A stretch of DNA of 64,000 nt from Salimicrobium flavidum (GCF_900156645.1 NZ_FTOC01000001.1:1-64000), one strand, 5' to 3'. Shown: positions 1-9,205, numbered from the stretch's first letter. Translations and numbers: made by a program. The notes: generated by a model from the letters alone, not told the origin.

Positions 1-40
1 AAGAAGATGGGAAATCATTCCGGGAAAGGGGTGATCCATT

Positions 41-1843
41 ATGCAAACACAATTACGATACTGGGAATACTACGGTATGACCGAAATATTTGAGGGGTTA
101 TATGAAGGTAGTAAGGAAGGTGAATCTTTTGACCGTCTATATGACATCATTACTTCAAGAGAAAACCTCCTACTTGCCTTTCGTATCATCAAAACAAATA
201 AGGGGTCACAAACAGCTGGTGCAGATAAAAGAACGATAGACGACTTCAAACAAATGTCCGAAGAAGAATTGGTTTCTTTCATACAAAAACGTCTTTCCAA
301 CTATCAGCCCATGAAAGTAAGAAGTGTTTTTATTCCAAAACTAAATGGAGATAAACGACCGCTTGGTATTCCAAGTATGAGCGATAGAATTATTCAACAA
401 GCTTTTAAACAGGTCTTAGAGCCAATTTGCGAAGCTCGATTCTACAATCATTCTTATGGATTCAGACCTCTAAGGTCTACACACCATGCTATAGCAAGAG
501 TTAATTTCCTAATCAACCAAAGTAAACTGAATTATGTTGTGGATGTAGACATTAAGGGATTTTTCGATAATGTTAATCACACTCTATTGATAAAACAGTT
601 ATGGAATATCGGGATACAAGATAGAAAAGTTTTGCGGTTAATCAGTAAGATGCTTAAAGCGGAAATTGAAAGTGAAGGTATACCGATAAAAGGCACACCG
701 CAAGGTGGTATTTTATCCCCTTTACTATCCAATGTTGTTTTGGATGATTTAGATAAGTGGGTAGCGGGTCAGTGGGAAAATATACCGACCAGCTACAAAA
801 ACAAAAATGATAAATATAAACTTCTTAAAGAAACATCAAAACTTAAAGAAGGATATATTGTTCGTTACGCTGATGATTTCAAAATCCTTTGTAGAGATTG
901 GAAAACCGCTCAAAAATGGTATCACGCCGTGAAACTATATCTAAAGGACCGATTAAAACTCGACATATCACCGGAAAAATCCAAGGTGATAAACTTACGT
1001 AAAAATGAATCTGAATTTCTTGGGTTTATGATCAGGGCTGAAGTAAAGGGCAAAGATGGCAAACGTGTGGCGTATACTCGACTTATTGCTAAAAAGAAAA
1101 AGCAATATAAGGAAGAAGGACGAAAAAGAATTAAACAGATACAAAAAAGTCCAAACACCAAAAATGCACTTCTTTACAACAGTTGGATACTTGGTATTCA
1201 TAATTATAGTCGATATGCCACGCATGTATACTCAGATTTTAGAAAAATTGCATTCCAGCTCAGTAGAACCTTGTACAATCGTTTAAAAAGAGTTGGTAAA
1301 TATGAGCATCCTAAGAATGCACCGCCATCTTATAAAAAGTTCTATAAATTGACATATAGGACGTACAAAATTAGTGGAGTATATTTATACCCTTTAGAGG
1401 ATATAAGTCATAAAAACATTATGAGCTTTTCTCAATGGCTTACACCGTTTACTTTAAGGGGCAGAAAACATATCTATACAAAATTAAAAGGTGATGTGTC
1501 AACAGAAATTAGGAAACTCATGAAATCTAACATTCCAAACCGAAGTGTGGAATACTTTGATAATCGAATAAGCAGATACAGTATGAAGAATGGTAAATGC
1601 GAAATTACAGGAGAATTTCTACCTGCCGAGACCGTACATTGTCATCATTATGTACCTGTAAATTCAGGAGGAATAGACGGATTTAAAAATTTACGAATTC
1701 TGAGCAAATTCGTTTACATCTTAATCCACGCAACGGAAACTCAAACGATTGAAAAATATCTTGATATCCTGCAATTGAATCAAACGGAAATCAAGAAGGT
1801 TAACAACTATCGTAAAATGTGTAACTTAGAATCTATCAGTTGA
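41..1843 (+). CDS. ltrA: Group II intron reverse transcriptase/maturase with HNH endonuclease
   Basis: The 600-residue intron-encoded protein helps splice its intron and copies it into DNA target sites. The reverse transcriptase domain spans roughly residues 60-330. It shows the RPLGIP..DRI block near 108-117, GTPQGG at 218-223 and the catalytic YADD at 276-279. A maturase (X) region follows. The C-terminus has an HNH nuclease pattern: CEITGE, then CHH, then SGG and KNLRIL, ending near residue 585. All parts look intact, so the element may still be mobile. The start is ATG 41 after the purine-rich GGAAAGGGGTGAT. The presence of the endonuclease domain argues against the bacterial class C lineage. 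Confidence 0.95.
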   Translation: MQTQLRYWEYYGMTEIFEGLYEGSKEGESFDRLYDIITSRENLLLAFRIIKTNKGSQTAGADKRTIDDFKQMSEEELVSFIQKRLSNYQPMKVRSVFIPKLNGDKRPLGIPSMSDRIIQQAFKQVLEPICEARFYNHSYGFRPLRSTHHAIARVNFLINQSKLNYVVDVDIKGFFDNVNHTLLIKQLWNIGIQDRKVLRLISKMLKAEIESEGIPIKGTPQGGILSPLLSNVVLDDLDKWVAGQWENIPTSYKNKNDKYKLLKETSKLKEGYIVRYADDFKILCRDWKTAQKWYHAVKLYLKDRLKLDISPEKSKVINLRKNESEFLGFMIRAEVKGKDGKRVAYTRLIAKKKKQYKEEGRKRIKQIQKSPNTKNALLYNSWILGIHNYSRYATHVYSDFRKIAFQLSRTLYNRLKRVGKYEHPKNAPPSYKKFYKLTYRTYKISGVYLYPLEDISHKNIMSFSQWLTPFTLRGRKHIYTKLKGDVSTEIRKLMKSNIPNRSVEYFDNRISRYSMKNGKCEITGEFLPAETVHCHHYVPVNSGGIDGFKNLRILSKFVYILIHATETQTIEKYLDILQLNQTEIKKVNNYRKMCNLESIS

Positions 1844-1862
1844 AAAGCTATAGAAAGATGGA

Positions 1863-1899
1863 ACGCCGTATGCGAGGAAACTCGCACGTACGGTGTGGA
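1863..1899 (+). other. Group II intron domain V
   Basis: GCCGTATGCGAG and CTCGCACGTACGGT pair around a GAAA tetraloop. This is the compact catalytic hairpin shared by group II introns, at the expected place just after the maturase stop. It supports a complete catalytic core at the 3' end. Confidence 0.8.
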
Positions 1900-2010
1900 G
1901 CAGGGGAAAAGATGGAGATAATATCAAAGTTTTACCTATTGCTATATCTATGATAGTGAACCACTATCTATTTTACTTATTTTCTCGTATAATTGAATAA
2001 GCGTGAAATG

Positions 2011-2053
2011 ACAAGCGCCAAGGTATAAGGGTTTCCTTATAGTTGGCGCTTGT
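2011..2053 (+). promoter_or_regulatory. Long hairpin in the mreB leader
   Basis: ACAAGCGCCAA (2011-2021) pairs perfectly with TTGGCGCTTGT (2043-2053), and TATAAGG pairs with CCTTATA inside it, giving an 18-bp interrupted stem. No T-run follows, so it is not a standard terminator. It ends 34 bases before the mreB start. It may be the old terminator of the upstream gene or a leader element; its function is unknown. Confidence 0.6.
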
Positions 2054-2087
2054 TCTTATCCATTGTGTTACAGAAAGGAAGATAGCA

Positions 2088-3128
2088 TTGGGCTTGTTTG
2101 GACTCTCGCAGGATCTCGGGATAGATCTTGGGACTGCGAATACACTAGTATACATGAGAAACAAAGGAGTAATTGTACGTGAACCTTCTGTGGTAGCAAA
2201 AGATGCGGACACGGGTAACATAGAAGCGGTAGGGCAGGATGCCTATCGTATGATCGGGAGGACTCCCGGAAACATAAAGGTTGTTCGTCCGATGAAGGAC
2301 GGCGTAATCGCGGATTATGAAACGACAGCTGAAATGATCAAATATTATATGCAGAAGGCGTTGAAGACGGGATCCTCCTTTCGTGGGAAGCCGAACGTAA
2401 TCGTCTGTGTTCCTTCTGGTATAACGATGGTGGAAGAACGGGCGGTCATTGACGCAACGAAACAGGCAGGAGCCAAAGATGCTTTCACCATCGCTGAACC
2501 TTTCGCAGCGGCAGTAGGAGCCGGTCTCCCCGTATGGGATCCGACAGGCAGTATGATCGTTGATATAGGAGGAGGCACGACGGAAGTGGCAATCATCTCT
2601 CTCGGAGGAATCGTAACTAGTCAGTCCATCCGGGTGGCCGGTGATGAAATGGACGAGTCGATTACGAACCATATCAGGAAGAAATACAACCTGATGATCG
2701 GAGAACGGACGGCGGAAGAGATCAAGTTCACGATCGGAGGGGCGAAATCCTACGAAAAAGTCGATGAAATGGAAATCCGGGGGAGAGACCTTTTAACAGG
2801 ACTTCCGAAGACGATCACTATTTATTCCGATGAAATCGTCCAGGCTCTTTCTGATACAGTCGCCTCCATAGTAGAAATCGTGAGAGTGACGCTCGAGTCT
2901 ACCCCTCCTGAACTGGCTGCAGATATTATGGAGCGTGGCATTGTGATTGCCGGAGGCGGGGCCTTGTTGAAAGATCTGGACTCTGTACTAAGTGAAGAAA
3001 CGAACATGCCTGTCTTTATAGCTGACGAGCCTCTCGATTGTGTTGCAATCGGAACGGGGAAATCCCTGGAGCATATCCATCATTTCAAATCCCAGCCGAA
3101 CGTAGCAAGCCGAAGCTGGAAAGAGTAG
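2088..3128 (+). CDS. mreB: Rod-shape actin homologue MreB
   Basis: MreB is a bacterial actin that forms membrane-bound filaments guiding lateral wall synthesis. At 346 residues it has family length. The actin-fold nucleotide motifs are visible: DLGTANT near the N-terminus, DIGGGTTE in the middle and GGGALL near residue 290. The start is placed at TTG 2088, seven bases after AAAGGAAG; this gives the N-terminus [12 protein letters not shown], matching relatives. Upstream in-frame codons lie in the leader hairpin and have no ribosome site. It heads an mreBCD-minCD operon. The intron upstream may have separated it from its original neighbour (radC in B. subtilis). Confidence 0.95.
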   Translation: MGLFGLSQDLGIDLGTANTLVYMRNKGVIVREPSVVAKDADTGNIEAVGQDAYRMIGRTPGNIKVVRPMKDGVIADYETTAEMIKYYMQKALKTGSSFRGKPNVIVCVPSGITMVEERAVIDATKQAGAKDAFTIAEPFAAAVGAGLPVWDPTGSMIVDIGGGTTEVAIISLGGIVTSQSIRVAGDEMDESITNHIRKKYNLMIGERTAEEIKFTIGGAKSYEKVDEMEIRGRDLLTGLPKTITIYSDEIVQALSDTVASIVEIVRVTLESTPPELAADIMERGIVIAGGGALLKDLDSVLSEETNMPVFIADEPLDCVAIGTGKSLEHIHHFKSQPNVASRSWKE

Positions 3129-3137
3129 GTCCAGTCT

Positions 3138-4013
3138 ATGCCTTCATTGTTCAGAAAAAAAATACTTATAACGGTTCTGGTTGCATTCATTGTTGTCGTG
3201 ACACTTATCGGCTTTTCTATGCGGGACAGGGAAGAAGTTACGTTTCCTGAAAAATTCGTATTGGACACGGCAGGCTGGGTACAATCGATTTTCAATACAC
3301 CTATTCAGTGGGTGGACAATTCTATCGAGACTTTTCAGGACGTCTTTCGTGTGTACAAGCAAAATGAAGTGCTGAAAGGGAGACTCGCAGAATATGAAGG
3401 GTTGATTGTAGAGAATCAGGAACTTGAGGAAGAAAATGAGGAATTGCGCGGAACGATTGATAAAACCGGAGGTCTCAGTGAATACGCCCCCGTCCAGGCA
3501 ACGGTGATCGCCCGTAGTTCAGAGCGCTGGTTTGAGCAGCTTACAGTGAACCGCGGTTCGGAGCACGGAGTGGAAAAAGACATGGCAGTCATTACGAAAG
3601 ACGGTCTTATAGGAAAAGTGCAATCGACGGCAGCTTTCCACTCTACGGTGAAATTGTTGAGCGGTTTCGACCTTTCGAACAAAATATCATCATGGGTCGT
3701 TCAAGAAGAAGGTCAGAATGTGTTCGGTCTTGTCGAAGGGTATGATGAGGCCTCCGGAAGACTTGTGCTCGGGGGTATCAACCTTGATGCAGAATTGAAC
3801 GAAGGGGACGAAGTGATTTCTTCAGGTCTCGGTGGTGTGTTTCCGAGTCGTCTGCAGATCGGGACTGTCGACGAAGTACGTAACGATGAATACGGGCTGA
3901 CGAAAACCGCTTATATCGAACCGGCGGCGAACCTCTATGAAGTCAATCACGTGATTATCGCCCGCAGAGATGAACAGACGGTCGAGAATGAAAGATCGGG
4001 CGAAGAATCATGA
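3138..4013 (+). CDS. mreC: Rod-shape protein MreC
   Basis: MreC links the MreB cytoskeleton to wall enzymes outside the membrane. The 291-residue protein has one N-terminal membrane helix (about 9-29), then a coiled coil rich in Glu, Leu and Asn (about 75-110). The extracytoplasmic beta domain follows, with the typical NRGSEHGV segment and a valine- and glycine-rich core. The acidic tail ends ERSGEES. It begins 9 bases after mreB and its stop overlaps the mreD start as ATGA, so translation is probably coupled. Confidence 0.93.
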   Translation: MPSLFRKKILITVLVAFIVVVTLIGFSMRDREEVTFPEKFVLDTAGWVQSIFNTPIQWVDNSIETFQDVFRVYKQNEVLKGRLAEYEGLIVENQELEEENEELRGTIDKTGGLSEYAPVQATVIARSSERWFEQLTVNRGSEHGVEKDMAVITKDGLIGKVQSTAAFHSTVKLLSGFDLSNKISSWVVQEEGQNVFGLVEGYDEASGRLVLGGINLDAELNEGDEVISSGLGGVFPSRLQIGTVDEVRNDEYGLTKTAYIEPAANLYEVNHVIIARRDEQTVENERSGEES

Positions 4014-4528
4014 GGCATATATGGCTTAGTCTTCTTGCGTTACTTTTTATCGTAATGGAAGGTATGGTAGTCAACTTACTTCCACCGTCGCTTCTGTTCG
4101 CGGAATGGTTCATCATACCGCATTGGACCCTTGTGTTTCTGCTCCTCATGTCCATTTATTTCGATTCGAGTGAAACATACGTTTCGCTTTGGTACGCACT
4201 CGTAAGCGGTCTGTTCATTGATATCATCTATACAGATATCCTTGGTGTGCATATGATGGTTTACGTTATAGTCGTATACATTATCCACGGCGTGAACAAA
4301 TTGCTTCAATCCAATCTGCTTGTCGTCGCCCTCCTTGTACTTACTGGTGTTGCGATGGCAGATACACTTTTGTACGTGGTTTATTCGTTCCTGAATCTTA
4401 CGGATCTACCGTGGGGCACATATGCAGGGAACCGATTATGGCCCACGTTACTTGCCAATGCGATTGTATTCCTGTTCATTTCTTTATTCCTCAAAAATGT
4501 GATGCAGAAATGGGCGGACGATGACTAG
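4010..4528 (+). CDS. mreD: Rod-shape membrane protein MreD
   Basis: MreD is a small multi-spanning partner of MreC in the elongation complex. The 172-residue sequence is almost entirely hydrophobic, with five or six predicted helices and a conserved-looking region around SLWYALVSGLFIDIIYTDILG. It overlaps mreC by 4 bases. Assignment rests on position between mreC and minC plus its membrane pattern, since MreD sequences diverge strongly. Confidence 0.9.
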   Translation: MRHIWLSLLALLFIVMEGMVVNLLPPSLLFAEWFIIPHWTLVFLLLMSIYFDSSETYVSLWYALVSGLFIDIIYTDILGVHMMVYVIVVYIIHGVNKLLQSNLLVVALLVLTGVAMADTLLYVVYSFLNLTDLPWGTYAGNRLWPTLLANAIVFLFISLFLKNVMQKWADDD

Positions 4529-4554
4529 TATACGTTTAAGGAGAGACTCCAATC

Positions 4555-5241
4555 ATGAATCATAAACAAAAAGTGATGATAAAAGGGACGAGAGAGGGTC
4601 TGATTTTACATCTTGATGATCAGTGTGATTTTGAAGAGATTCTTACTGAATTGAAAGGGAAACTTTCAGAACATATCACCACGGATGAGGCACCTCTTAT
4701 ACGAGTTTCTATTGAGCTAGGGTATCGTTATATCCATCCCTACCAGGAAGAAATTCTGAAAGAGATAGTCCGGGAGCAGCAGCACCTGGTGGTGGAAGAG
4801 ATCGATTCGAAGGTCATGACGAAGGAAGTTGCTTTGGAATGGGAGAAAGACAGGGATATAACCGCTATCAGTCAGACCCTCCGCTCCGGGCAGGTGATCG
4901 ATGTGAAGGGAGACCTCCTTGTCATCGGTGATGTAAACCCCGGGGGCACAGTAAGGGCAAGCGGAAATGTTTTTGTGCTCGGTAAGCTTTTCGGAGTAGC
5001 TCATGCCGGTAGTGAAGGGTGGACGAGGGCTGTCATCGCCGCTTCCTATCTTGAACCGAGCCAGCTTCGTATAGCTGACAAAATCAGTCGCTCCCCTGAC
5101 CAGGAAGAGGTTGATGGTGGTTACATGGAATGTGGATTCATTGATGAAACTGCAGGTGCCATCCGCATAGATCGTTTGCAAAAGGTAGTGAAGTGGCGTC
5201 CGGAACTCGTCAGCTTGGAAAGGAGAATGCATCATGGGTGA
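4555..5241 (+). CDS. minC: Septum site-determining protein MinC
   Basis: MinC blocks FtsZ assembly away from midcell when bound to MinD. The 228-residue protein has the N-terminal FtsZ-inhibiting domain (about 1-100). It is followed by the right-handed beta-helix domain that binds MinD, with repeated short turns such as GDLLVIGDVNPGG and RASGNVFVLG. Length fits the family. Its end overlaps minD by 8 bases, which suits production of the two partners together. A ribosome site (AGGAGAG) precedes the ATG. Confidence 0.95.
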   Translation: MNHKQKVMIKGTREGLILHLDDQCDFEEILTELKGKLSEHITTDEAPLIRVSIELGYRYIHPYQEEILKEIVREQQHLVVEEIDSKVMTKEVALEWEKDRDITAISQTLRSGQVIDVKGDLLVIGDVNPGGTVRASGNVFVLGKLFGVAHAGSEGWTRAVIAASYLEPSQLRIADKISRSPDQEEVDGGYMECGFIDETAGAIRIDRLQKVVKWRPELVSLERRMHHG

Positions 5242-6034
5242 AGCAATAGTCATCACTTCGGGCAAAGGAGGGGTCGGTAAGACGACGACGACAGCCAATC
5301 TTGGAACAGCTCTTGCTATACAAGGGAAAAAAGTCTGTCTCGTAGACACCGACATCGGCCTCAGGAACCTGGATGTGATCATGGGCCTGGAAAATCGTAT
5401 CATTTATGACATTGTTGATGTCATTCAGCACAGATGCCGTACAAAACAGGCATTGATAACGGATAAAAGATTCGACTGTCTGCATGTCTTACCTGCAGCG
5501 CAGACTTCCGACAAGTCACAAGTGACACCAGACGGGATGAAAGAGATCGTGGCCGAGCTTAAAGAGGATTACGATTACATACTGATAGACTGTCCTGCCG
5601 GAATCGAACAGGGCTACAAAAATGCTGTCTCAGGCGCTGATAAGGCGATTGTCGTGACGACACCTGAGAAGTCGAGTGTCCGCGACGCTGACAGGATCAT
5701 CGGTCTGCTGGAACAGGAAGAAATCGAACCTCCTTCCCTTGTTATAAACAGGATCCGCACTCACATGATCGAAAGCGGGGATATGATGGATGTAGAAGAT
5801 ATCATATCCATTCTTGCCATTGACCTCCTCGGCATCGTCGTCGATGATGATGCAGTGATCACAGGCTCTAATAGAGGAGAGCCGGTGGCTCTCAAACCTG
5901 ACACGAAAGCTGCAATCGGATATCGTAATATAGCGAGAAGGATTTTGGGAGAATCGGTCCCTCTTATGAATCTTAGAGAAGAAAAAATCACTTTCTTGAC
6001 GAAAGTGAAAAGAATTTTGCGTATAGCGAAATGA
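5234..6034 (+). CDS. minD: Septum site-determining ATPase MinD
   Basis: MinD is a membrane-associated ATPase that recruits MinC. The 266-residue protein opens with the deviant Walker A motif GKGGVGKTT (residues 10-18), followed by DTDIGLRNLD and the Walker B-type DYILIDCPAG. The C-terminus is an amphipathic membrane-targeting helix rich in Lys, Phe, Leu and Ile. It ends the operon: a terminator starts at the stop codon. In B. subtilis spoIVFA and spoIVFB come next; here they are missing. Confidence 0.96.
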   Translation: MGEAIVITSGKGGVGKTTTTANLGTALAIQGKKVCLVDTDIGLRNLDVIMGLENRIIYDIVDVIQHRCRTKQALITDKRFDCLHVLPAAQTSDKSQVTPDGMKEIVAELKEDYDYILIDCPAGIEQGYKNAVSGADKAIVVTTPEKSSVRDADRIIGLLEQEEIEPPSLVINRIRTHMIESGDMMDVEDIISILAIDLLGIVVDDDAVITGSNRGEPVALKPDTKAAIGYRNIARRILGESVPLMNLREEKITFLTKVKRILRIAK

Positions 6035-6063
6035 ACCGTCATCTATAGGAATGACGGTTTTTT
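6034..6063 (+). terminator. Terminator after minD
   Basis: AACCGTCAT pairs with ATGACGGTT around a 7-base loop, followed directly by six T. The stem begins in the minD stop codon. Confidence 0.9.
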
Positions 6064-6190
6064 ATCGGAAGATTGTGAAGAATCAAAGATGATGTTTTTT
6101 TATTGTTGCTTTTCCCATTTTTGTTTAGTAGAATTTATCCCGGGCTTCCAAAGAGCCCCCGAGCGGTTTTTACCGTCGTTCAGCAGTTTA

Positions 6191-6220
6191 TTGACAACAT
6201 GTTTCCGGTTATGATAACAT
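6191..6220 (+). promoter_or_regulatory. Promoter of the rplU operon
   Basis: A perfect TTGACA lies at 6191-6196. The -10 is less clear: GATAAC (6213, spacer 16) or TAACAT (6215, spacer 18). It lies just upstream of the L21 leader, as expected for a ribosomal protein operon. Confidence 0.65.
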
Positions 6221-6227
6221 TGGTTTG

Positions 6228-6315
6228 TTATTCTTGTAGCACTTCACTGCTACAACCGCTCAGAACAGGTCATAAACCATGGAAATGGTACCTGGATGGC
6301 GAGTCTTAGTTTAAT
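6228..6315 (+). promoter_or_regulatory. L21 leader (ribosomal protein operon 5' UTR element)
   Basis: The rplU leader contains a clear hairpin, TTGTAGC (6234-6240) with GCTACAA (6249-6255). A second region rich in CC and GG follows (ACCATGGAAATGGTACC). Bacillota carry a conserved L21 leader at this place that is thought to bind the ribosomal protein for feedback control. I assign it from position and the hairpin; a covariance search against the Rfam L21 leader model would confirm it. Confidence 0.65.
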
Positions 6316-6329
6316 GAGGAGGTGCACGT

Positions 6330-6638
6330 ATGTACGCAATTATCGAAACTGGTGGAAAACAGGTCAAAGTTGAAGAAGGCCAGGAAGTTTACGTTGAAAA
6401 GCTTGATGCGGCTGACGGAGAGTCAGTGACTTTCGACAAAGTATTGTTCGTAGGTGGAGACAACACGAAAGTAGGAGCTCCATTTGTTGACGGTGCTACT
6501 GTAACGGCTAAAGTTGATAAACACGGTCGTCAGAAGAAGATCACTGTATTCAAGTATAAAGCCAAAAAGAACTACAAACGTAAAAAAGGTCATCGTCAAC
6601 CTTATACAAAAGTCGTCATTGACAAAATCGACGCGTAA
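6330..6638 (+). CDS. rplU: 50S ribosomal protein L21
   Basis: This large-subunit protein binds 23S rRNA. Its 102 residues have family length. The start [11 protein letters not shown] and the basic tail [16 protein letters not shown] are diagnostic. The ATG follows GAGGAGGTG. It opens the rplU-prp-rpmA operon, the arrangement usual in Bacillota. Confidence 0.98.
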   Translation: MYAIIETGGKQVKVEEGQEVYVEKLDAADGESVTFDKVLFVGGDNTKVGAPFVDGATVTAKVDKHGRQKKITVFKYKAKKNYKRKKGHRQPYTKVVIDKIDA

Positions 6639-6649
6639 GGGTTCGGCTT

Positions 6650-6970
6650 ATGATTACAGTTAACTTTCTTTCCTCGGATGAACGCATTCATGGTTTTGAA
6701 CTTTCCGGGCATGCAGAGAGTGGACCTTATGGTCATGACCTTGTGTGTGCAGCAGTGTCAGCCGTTTCCTTCGGTGCAGCGAATGCTTTGATGGAAGTAG
6801 CCGACTGTGAGCCGGAAGTGACCCAGGGTGGCGAAGGAGGCTATTTAAAAGTCGTCCTCACCGGGGAAGATAGAGAAAAGGAAAAAGCTCAAACGCTCCT
6901 TGAGGGTTTGCTTATTTCCCTGCGAACTATTGAACACGATTATTCTCAATATATTACTATCACAAAATGA
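6650..6970 (+). CDS. prp: L27-processing cysteine protease Prp
   Basis: Prp removes the N-terminal extension of ribosomal protein L27 in Bacillota. The 106-residue protein shows the expected catalytic pair: His21 in SGHAESG and Cys33 in [12 protein letters not shown]. It lies between rplU and rpmA. The next gene encodes an L27 with the exact type of extension Prp cuts, so enzyme and substrate are adjacent. Its stop lies in the sequence that forms the rpmA ribosome site. Confidence 0.93.
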   Translation: MITVNFLSSDERIHGFELSGHAESGPYGHDLVCAAVSAVSFGAANALMEVADCEPEVTQGGEGGYLKVVLTGEDREKEKAQTLLEGLLISLRTIEHDYSQYITITK

Positions 6971-6984
6971 AGGAGGTGGATGCC

Positions 6985-7275
6985 ATGCTACGTCTAGATC
7001 TACAGTTTTTCTCACAGAAAAAAGGTCAAGGAAGCTCGAAAAACGGACGTGACTCCGAGTCGAAACGTTTGGGAGCTAAGCGTGCTGACGGTCAATCAGT
7101 AACTAGCGGTTCCATTCTTTACCGTCAACGCGGTACTAAGATTTATCCAGGTACAAACGTTGGTATCGGTGGCGATGACACACTTTTCGCTAAATCGGAC
7201 GGGGTTGTGAAGTTCGAACGTTACGGTCGTGATCGTAAAAAAGTCAGTGTATACCCTGCAGCACAGGAAGCGTAA
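6985..7275 (+). CDS. rpmA: 50S ribosomal protein L27 precursor
   Basis: L27 sits near the peptidyl transferase centre. The start is ATG 6985, seven bases after AAGGAGGTG; this gives [14 protein letters not shown]. The LQFF-S pattern is the known Prp cleavage site, so the first nine residues should be removed before assembly. The mature part then starts [15 protein letters not shown]. At 96 residues it fits extended Bacillota L27. A terminator follows. Confidence 0.97.
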   Translation: MLRLDLQFFSQKKGQGSSKNGRDSESKRLGAKRADGQSVTSGSILYRQRGTKIYPGTNVGIGGDDTLFAKSDGVVKFERYGRDRKKVSVYPAAQEA

Positions 7276-7293
7276 ATCATTTCATAGAAGGAT

Positions 7294-7333
7294 AAAGCCA
7301 CGCCGTGCTTTTTGCATGGACGTGGCTTTTCTT
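7294..7333 (+). terminator. Terminator after rpmA
   Basis: AAAGCCACG (7294-7302) pairs with CGTGGCTTT (7321-7329), followed by TCTT. A second stem just downstream, GAAGCGGC with GCCGCTTC (about 7347-7378), could add to it. Confidence 0.8.
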
Positions 7334-7699
7334 CATGATTAAGAAGGAAGCGGCAGCTTGTGTGGAAGGAGCCGCTTCTTCTCTCTGTTCTCACTTTCTG
7401 GAAGTGTTAAAATATAGGGAAGTAGTCATTGCTGGATAAATCAAGTTCAACCTCTGAAGGGTGCTGAAAACATAGGAGAAATGTCAGAGTAGCTCGTCTA
7501 GTTTCTCTGTGGTTCGGAACTCCTGTTGGAAGCTGAAGTTGGTTTATCGAGTAGGGATGAGTGGTTCGTGTTACAAGCTAATGGTATAATGGATTATCCG
7601 AAAAAACTTTCATCTAACCGGTGTAACCCGTTCGTATGCAGTGCAATTCTTAGATAGAGAATCTGAAGATACAAAAGGTGCTCGGAAAGGGACAGCCCT
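7334..7699 (+). other. Gene-free stretch where spo0B is expected
   Basis: No reading frame with coding character is visible on either strand. In B. subtilis this place, between rpmA and obgE, holds spo0B; no remnant could be recognised. The stretch contains the second stem after the rpmA terminator and an extended -10 promoter at 7582-7590. Confidence 0.6.
7582..7590 (+). promoter_or_regulatory. Possible extended -10 promoter for obgE
   Basis: TGGTATAAT is a TGnTATAAT extended -10 element. No good -35 lies 17 bases upstream. A transcript from here would read about 320 bases, through a MITE copy, into obgE. Confidence 0.4.
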
Positions 7700-7707
7700 T
7701 TCATTTT

Positions 7708-7882
7708 AGCTCTGTTAAAGCCTAGTATTGATGACAGGAACGGAAGGTGGGGACGCCTGCGGAAAGAGCATGGAAGGAAAATCACCCGTATCGACCAGAG
7801 GGAGAGGCGGGAAGTTTCCACCATGTCCGCGGCAAGCTTCCATCTGAAAAGACGAATATCAACAATAAATGATAACAGAGCT
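7708..7882 (+). mobile_element. MITE-like repeat A, copy 1, with 8-bp target duplication
   Basis: The 175-bp non-coding element begins AGCTCTGTTAAAGCC and ends GATAACAGAGCT, giving inverted ends GCTCTGTTA/TAACAGAGC. It is flanked by perfect direct repeats TTCATTTT (7700-7707 and 7883-7890). The interior, with GGTGGGGACGCCTGCGG on one side and CCGCGGCAAGCTTCCA on the other, can fold back on itself. It matches copies at 11985-12157 (opposite orientation) and 47417-47588. It encodes nothing and must have been moved by a transposase acting in trans. Confidence 0.9.
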
Positions 7883-7918
7883 TTCATTTTAATAAGGTAA
7901 GGACAATGAGGTGGATAT

Positions 7919-9205
7919 ATGTTTGTAGATCAGGTGAAAATATACGTGAAAGCAGGAGACGGAGGCGATGGTCTCGTCGCCTATCGAAGAGAGAAATATG
8001 TGCCGAGGGGAGGTCCCGCAGGCGGAGACGGAGGAAGCGGCGCAGATGTCGTTTTCGAAGTGGATGAAGGCCTGAACACCCTTATGGATTTTCGTTACCA
8101 GCGTCATTTCAAAGGAAAACGCGGGGAAAACGGAATGAACCAGAAAAAACACGGGAAAAACTCTGAAGACCTTATCGTACCGGTGCCGCCTGGTACAACG
8201 GTTCGAAACGCTGACACCGGGGAGTTGATCGCTGATTTGCTTGAGCATAAGCAAAGGGCTGTCGTTGCTGCCGGTGGACGCGGAGGTCGTGGAAACGCGA
8301 GATTCGCTACCGCGAGAAACCGGGCTCCGGAAATTTCGGAGAACGGAACATTAGGTGTTGAACTGAACGTTCAACTGGAGCTGAAATTACTTGCCGATGT
8401 AGGGCTTGTAGGGTTTCCAAGTGTCGGAAAATCGACATTTTTATCTACGGTCACTGCAGCAAAACCCAAAGTGGCTGATTACCATTTCACTACGCTTAAC
8501 CCTAACCTTGGCGTAGTAGAGACACGGGATGGTCGAAGTTTCGTTATGGCAGACTTACCGGGACTCATTGAAGGAGCTCATGAAGGAGTGGGGCTCGGGC
8601 ATCAATTCCTTCGTCATGTGGAACGTACGAGAGTTCTGCTCCATGTCATTGATATGTCGGGGGTGGAAGCCCGTGATCCATACGACGACTATGTAGCGAT
8701 CAATCATGAACTGGCTTCCTATGATGAACGTCTGAAGGATAGACCGCAGATTATCATTGCAAACAAAATGGATCTGCCGGACTCCCACGAGAACCTGGAG
8801 GCTTTTCGTGAGAAGACCAAAGACGAGAATCTCAAGATATATCCTCTTTCCGCTATTACACGAAGCGGGTTGGACGACATCCTTTATGCAGTGGCGGATG
8901 AACTTGATCGCATTCCGAAACAGGTGAAAGAAGAAGAAGCGACAGAAGACCGGGTGCTTTATAAATTTGAGAAAGAAGCTCCTGCCTTCTTGATCACGAG
9001 AGATGATGACGGGGCGTATGTCCTGTCAGGCGAAAAAATCGAATCACTTTTCCGTCGTACCAACTTCGATCATGACCAGGCTGTGAATCGTTTCGCCCAG
9101 CAGATGCGCAGTATGGGCGTAGACAGTGCTCTCAGAGAAAGAGGAGCGGAAAATGGTGATACCATCCGTTTATTAGACTTCGAGTTCGAATTTGTAGACG
9201 GATAA
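7919..9205 (+). CDS. obgE: Obg-family GTPase ObgE
   Basis: ObgE is an essential GTPase in 50S assembly and stress signalling. The 428 residues carry three domains. The glycine-rich Obg fold (1-158) is followed by the G domain with GFPSVGKST near 165-173, [10 protein letters not shown] and NKMD. The C-terminal OCT domain begins near 350. ATG 7919 follows GAGGTGG. It is the first gene after the place where spo0B is missing, and pheB follows 15 bases later. Confidence 0.97.
   Translation: MFVDQVKIYVKAGDGGDGLVAYRREKYVPRGGPAGGDGGSGADVVFEVDEGLNTLMDFRYQRHFKGKRGENGMNQKKHGKNSEDLIVPVPPGTTVRNADTGELIADLLEHKQRAVVAAGGRGGRGNARFATARNRAPEISENGTLGVELNVQLELKLLADVGLVGFPSVGKSTFLSTVTAAKPKVADYHFTTLNPNLGVVETRDGRSFVMADLPGLIEGAHEGVGLGHQFLRHVERTRVLLHVIDMSGVEARDPYDDYVAINHELASYDERLKDRPQIIIANKMDLPDSHENLEAFREKTKDENLKIYPLSAITRSGLDDILYAVADELDRIPKQVKEEEATEDRVLYKFEKEAPAFLITRDDDGAYVLSGEKIESLFRRTNFDHDQAVNRFAQQMRSMGVDSALRERGAENGDTIRLLDFEFEFVDG

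Larger units (their letters stand above)
1..1952 (+). mobile_element. Group II intron, 3' part (5' end outside window)
   Basis: The window opens inside a group II intron. It holds the maturase gene of domain IV and, 20 bases after its stop, a domain V hairpin with a GAAA tetraloop. The stretch after domain V can form a weak domain VI hairpin (AGATA near 1915 with TATCT near 1946). The 3' splice site cannot be fixed by eye; an end near 1952 is an estimate. Domains I-III lie upstream of the window. The intron sits directly upstream of mreB, on the same strand. Confidence 0.85.

Noticed and set aside
1953-2060. Strong sigma-A promoter for mreB
   Set aside because: TATAAT at 1988-1993 has no acceptable -35 at 16-18 bases; evidence is too weak to list it.
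2145-2672. 175-codon frame on the minus strand inside mreB
   Set aside because: It mirrors the coding bias of mreB, has no ribosome site and no recognisable protein pattern.
4717-5403. 228-codon minus-strand frame across minC and minD
   Set aside because: It crosses two certain genes on the other strand and has no family resemblance.
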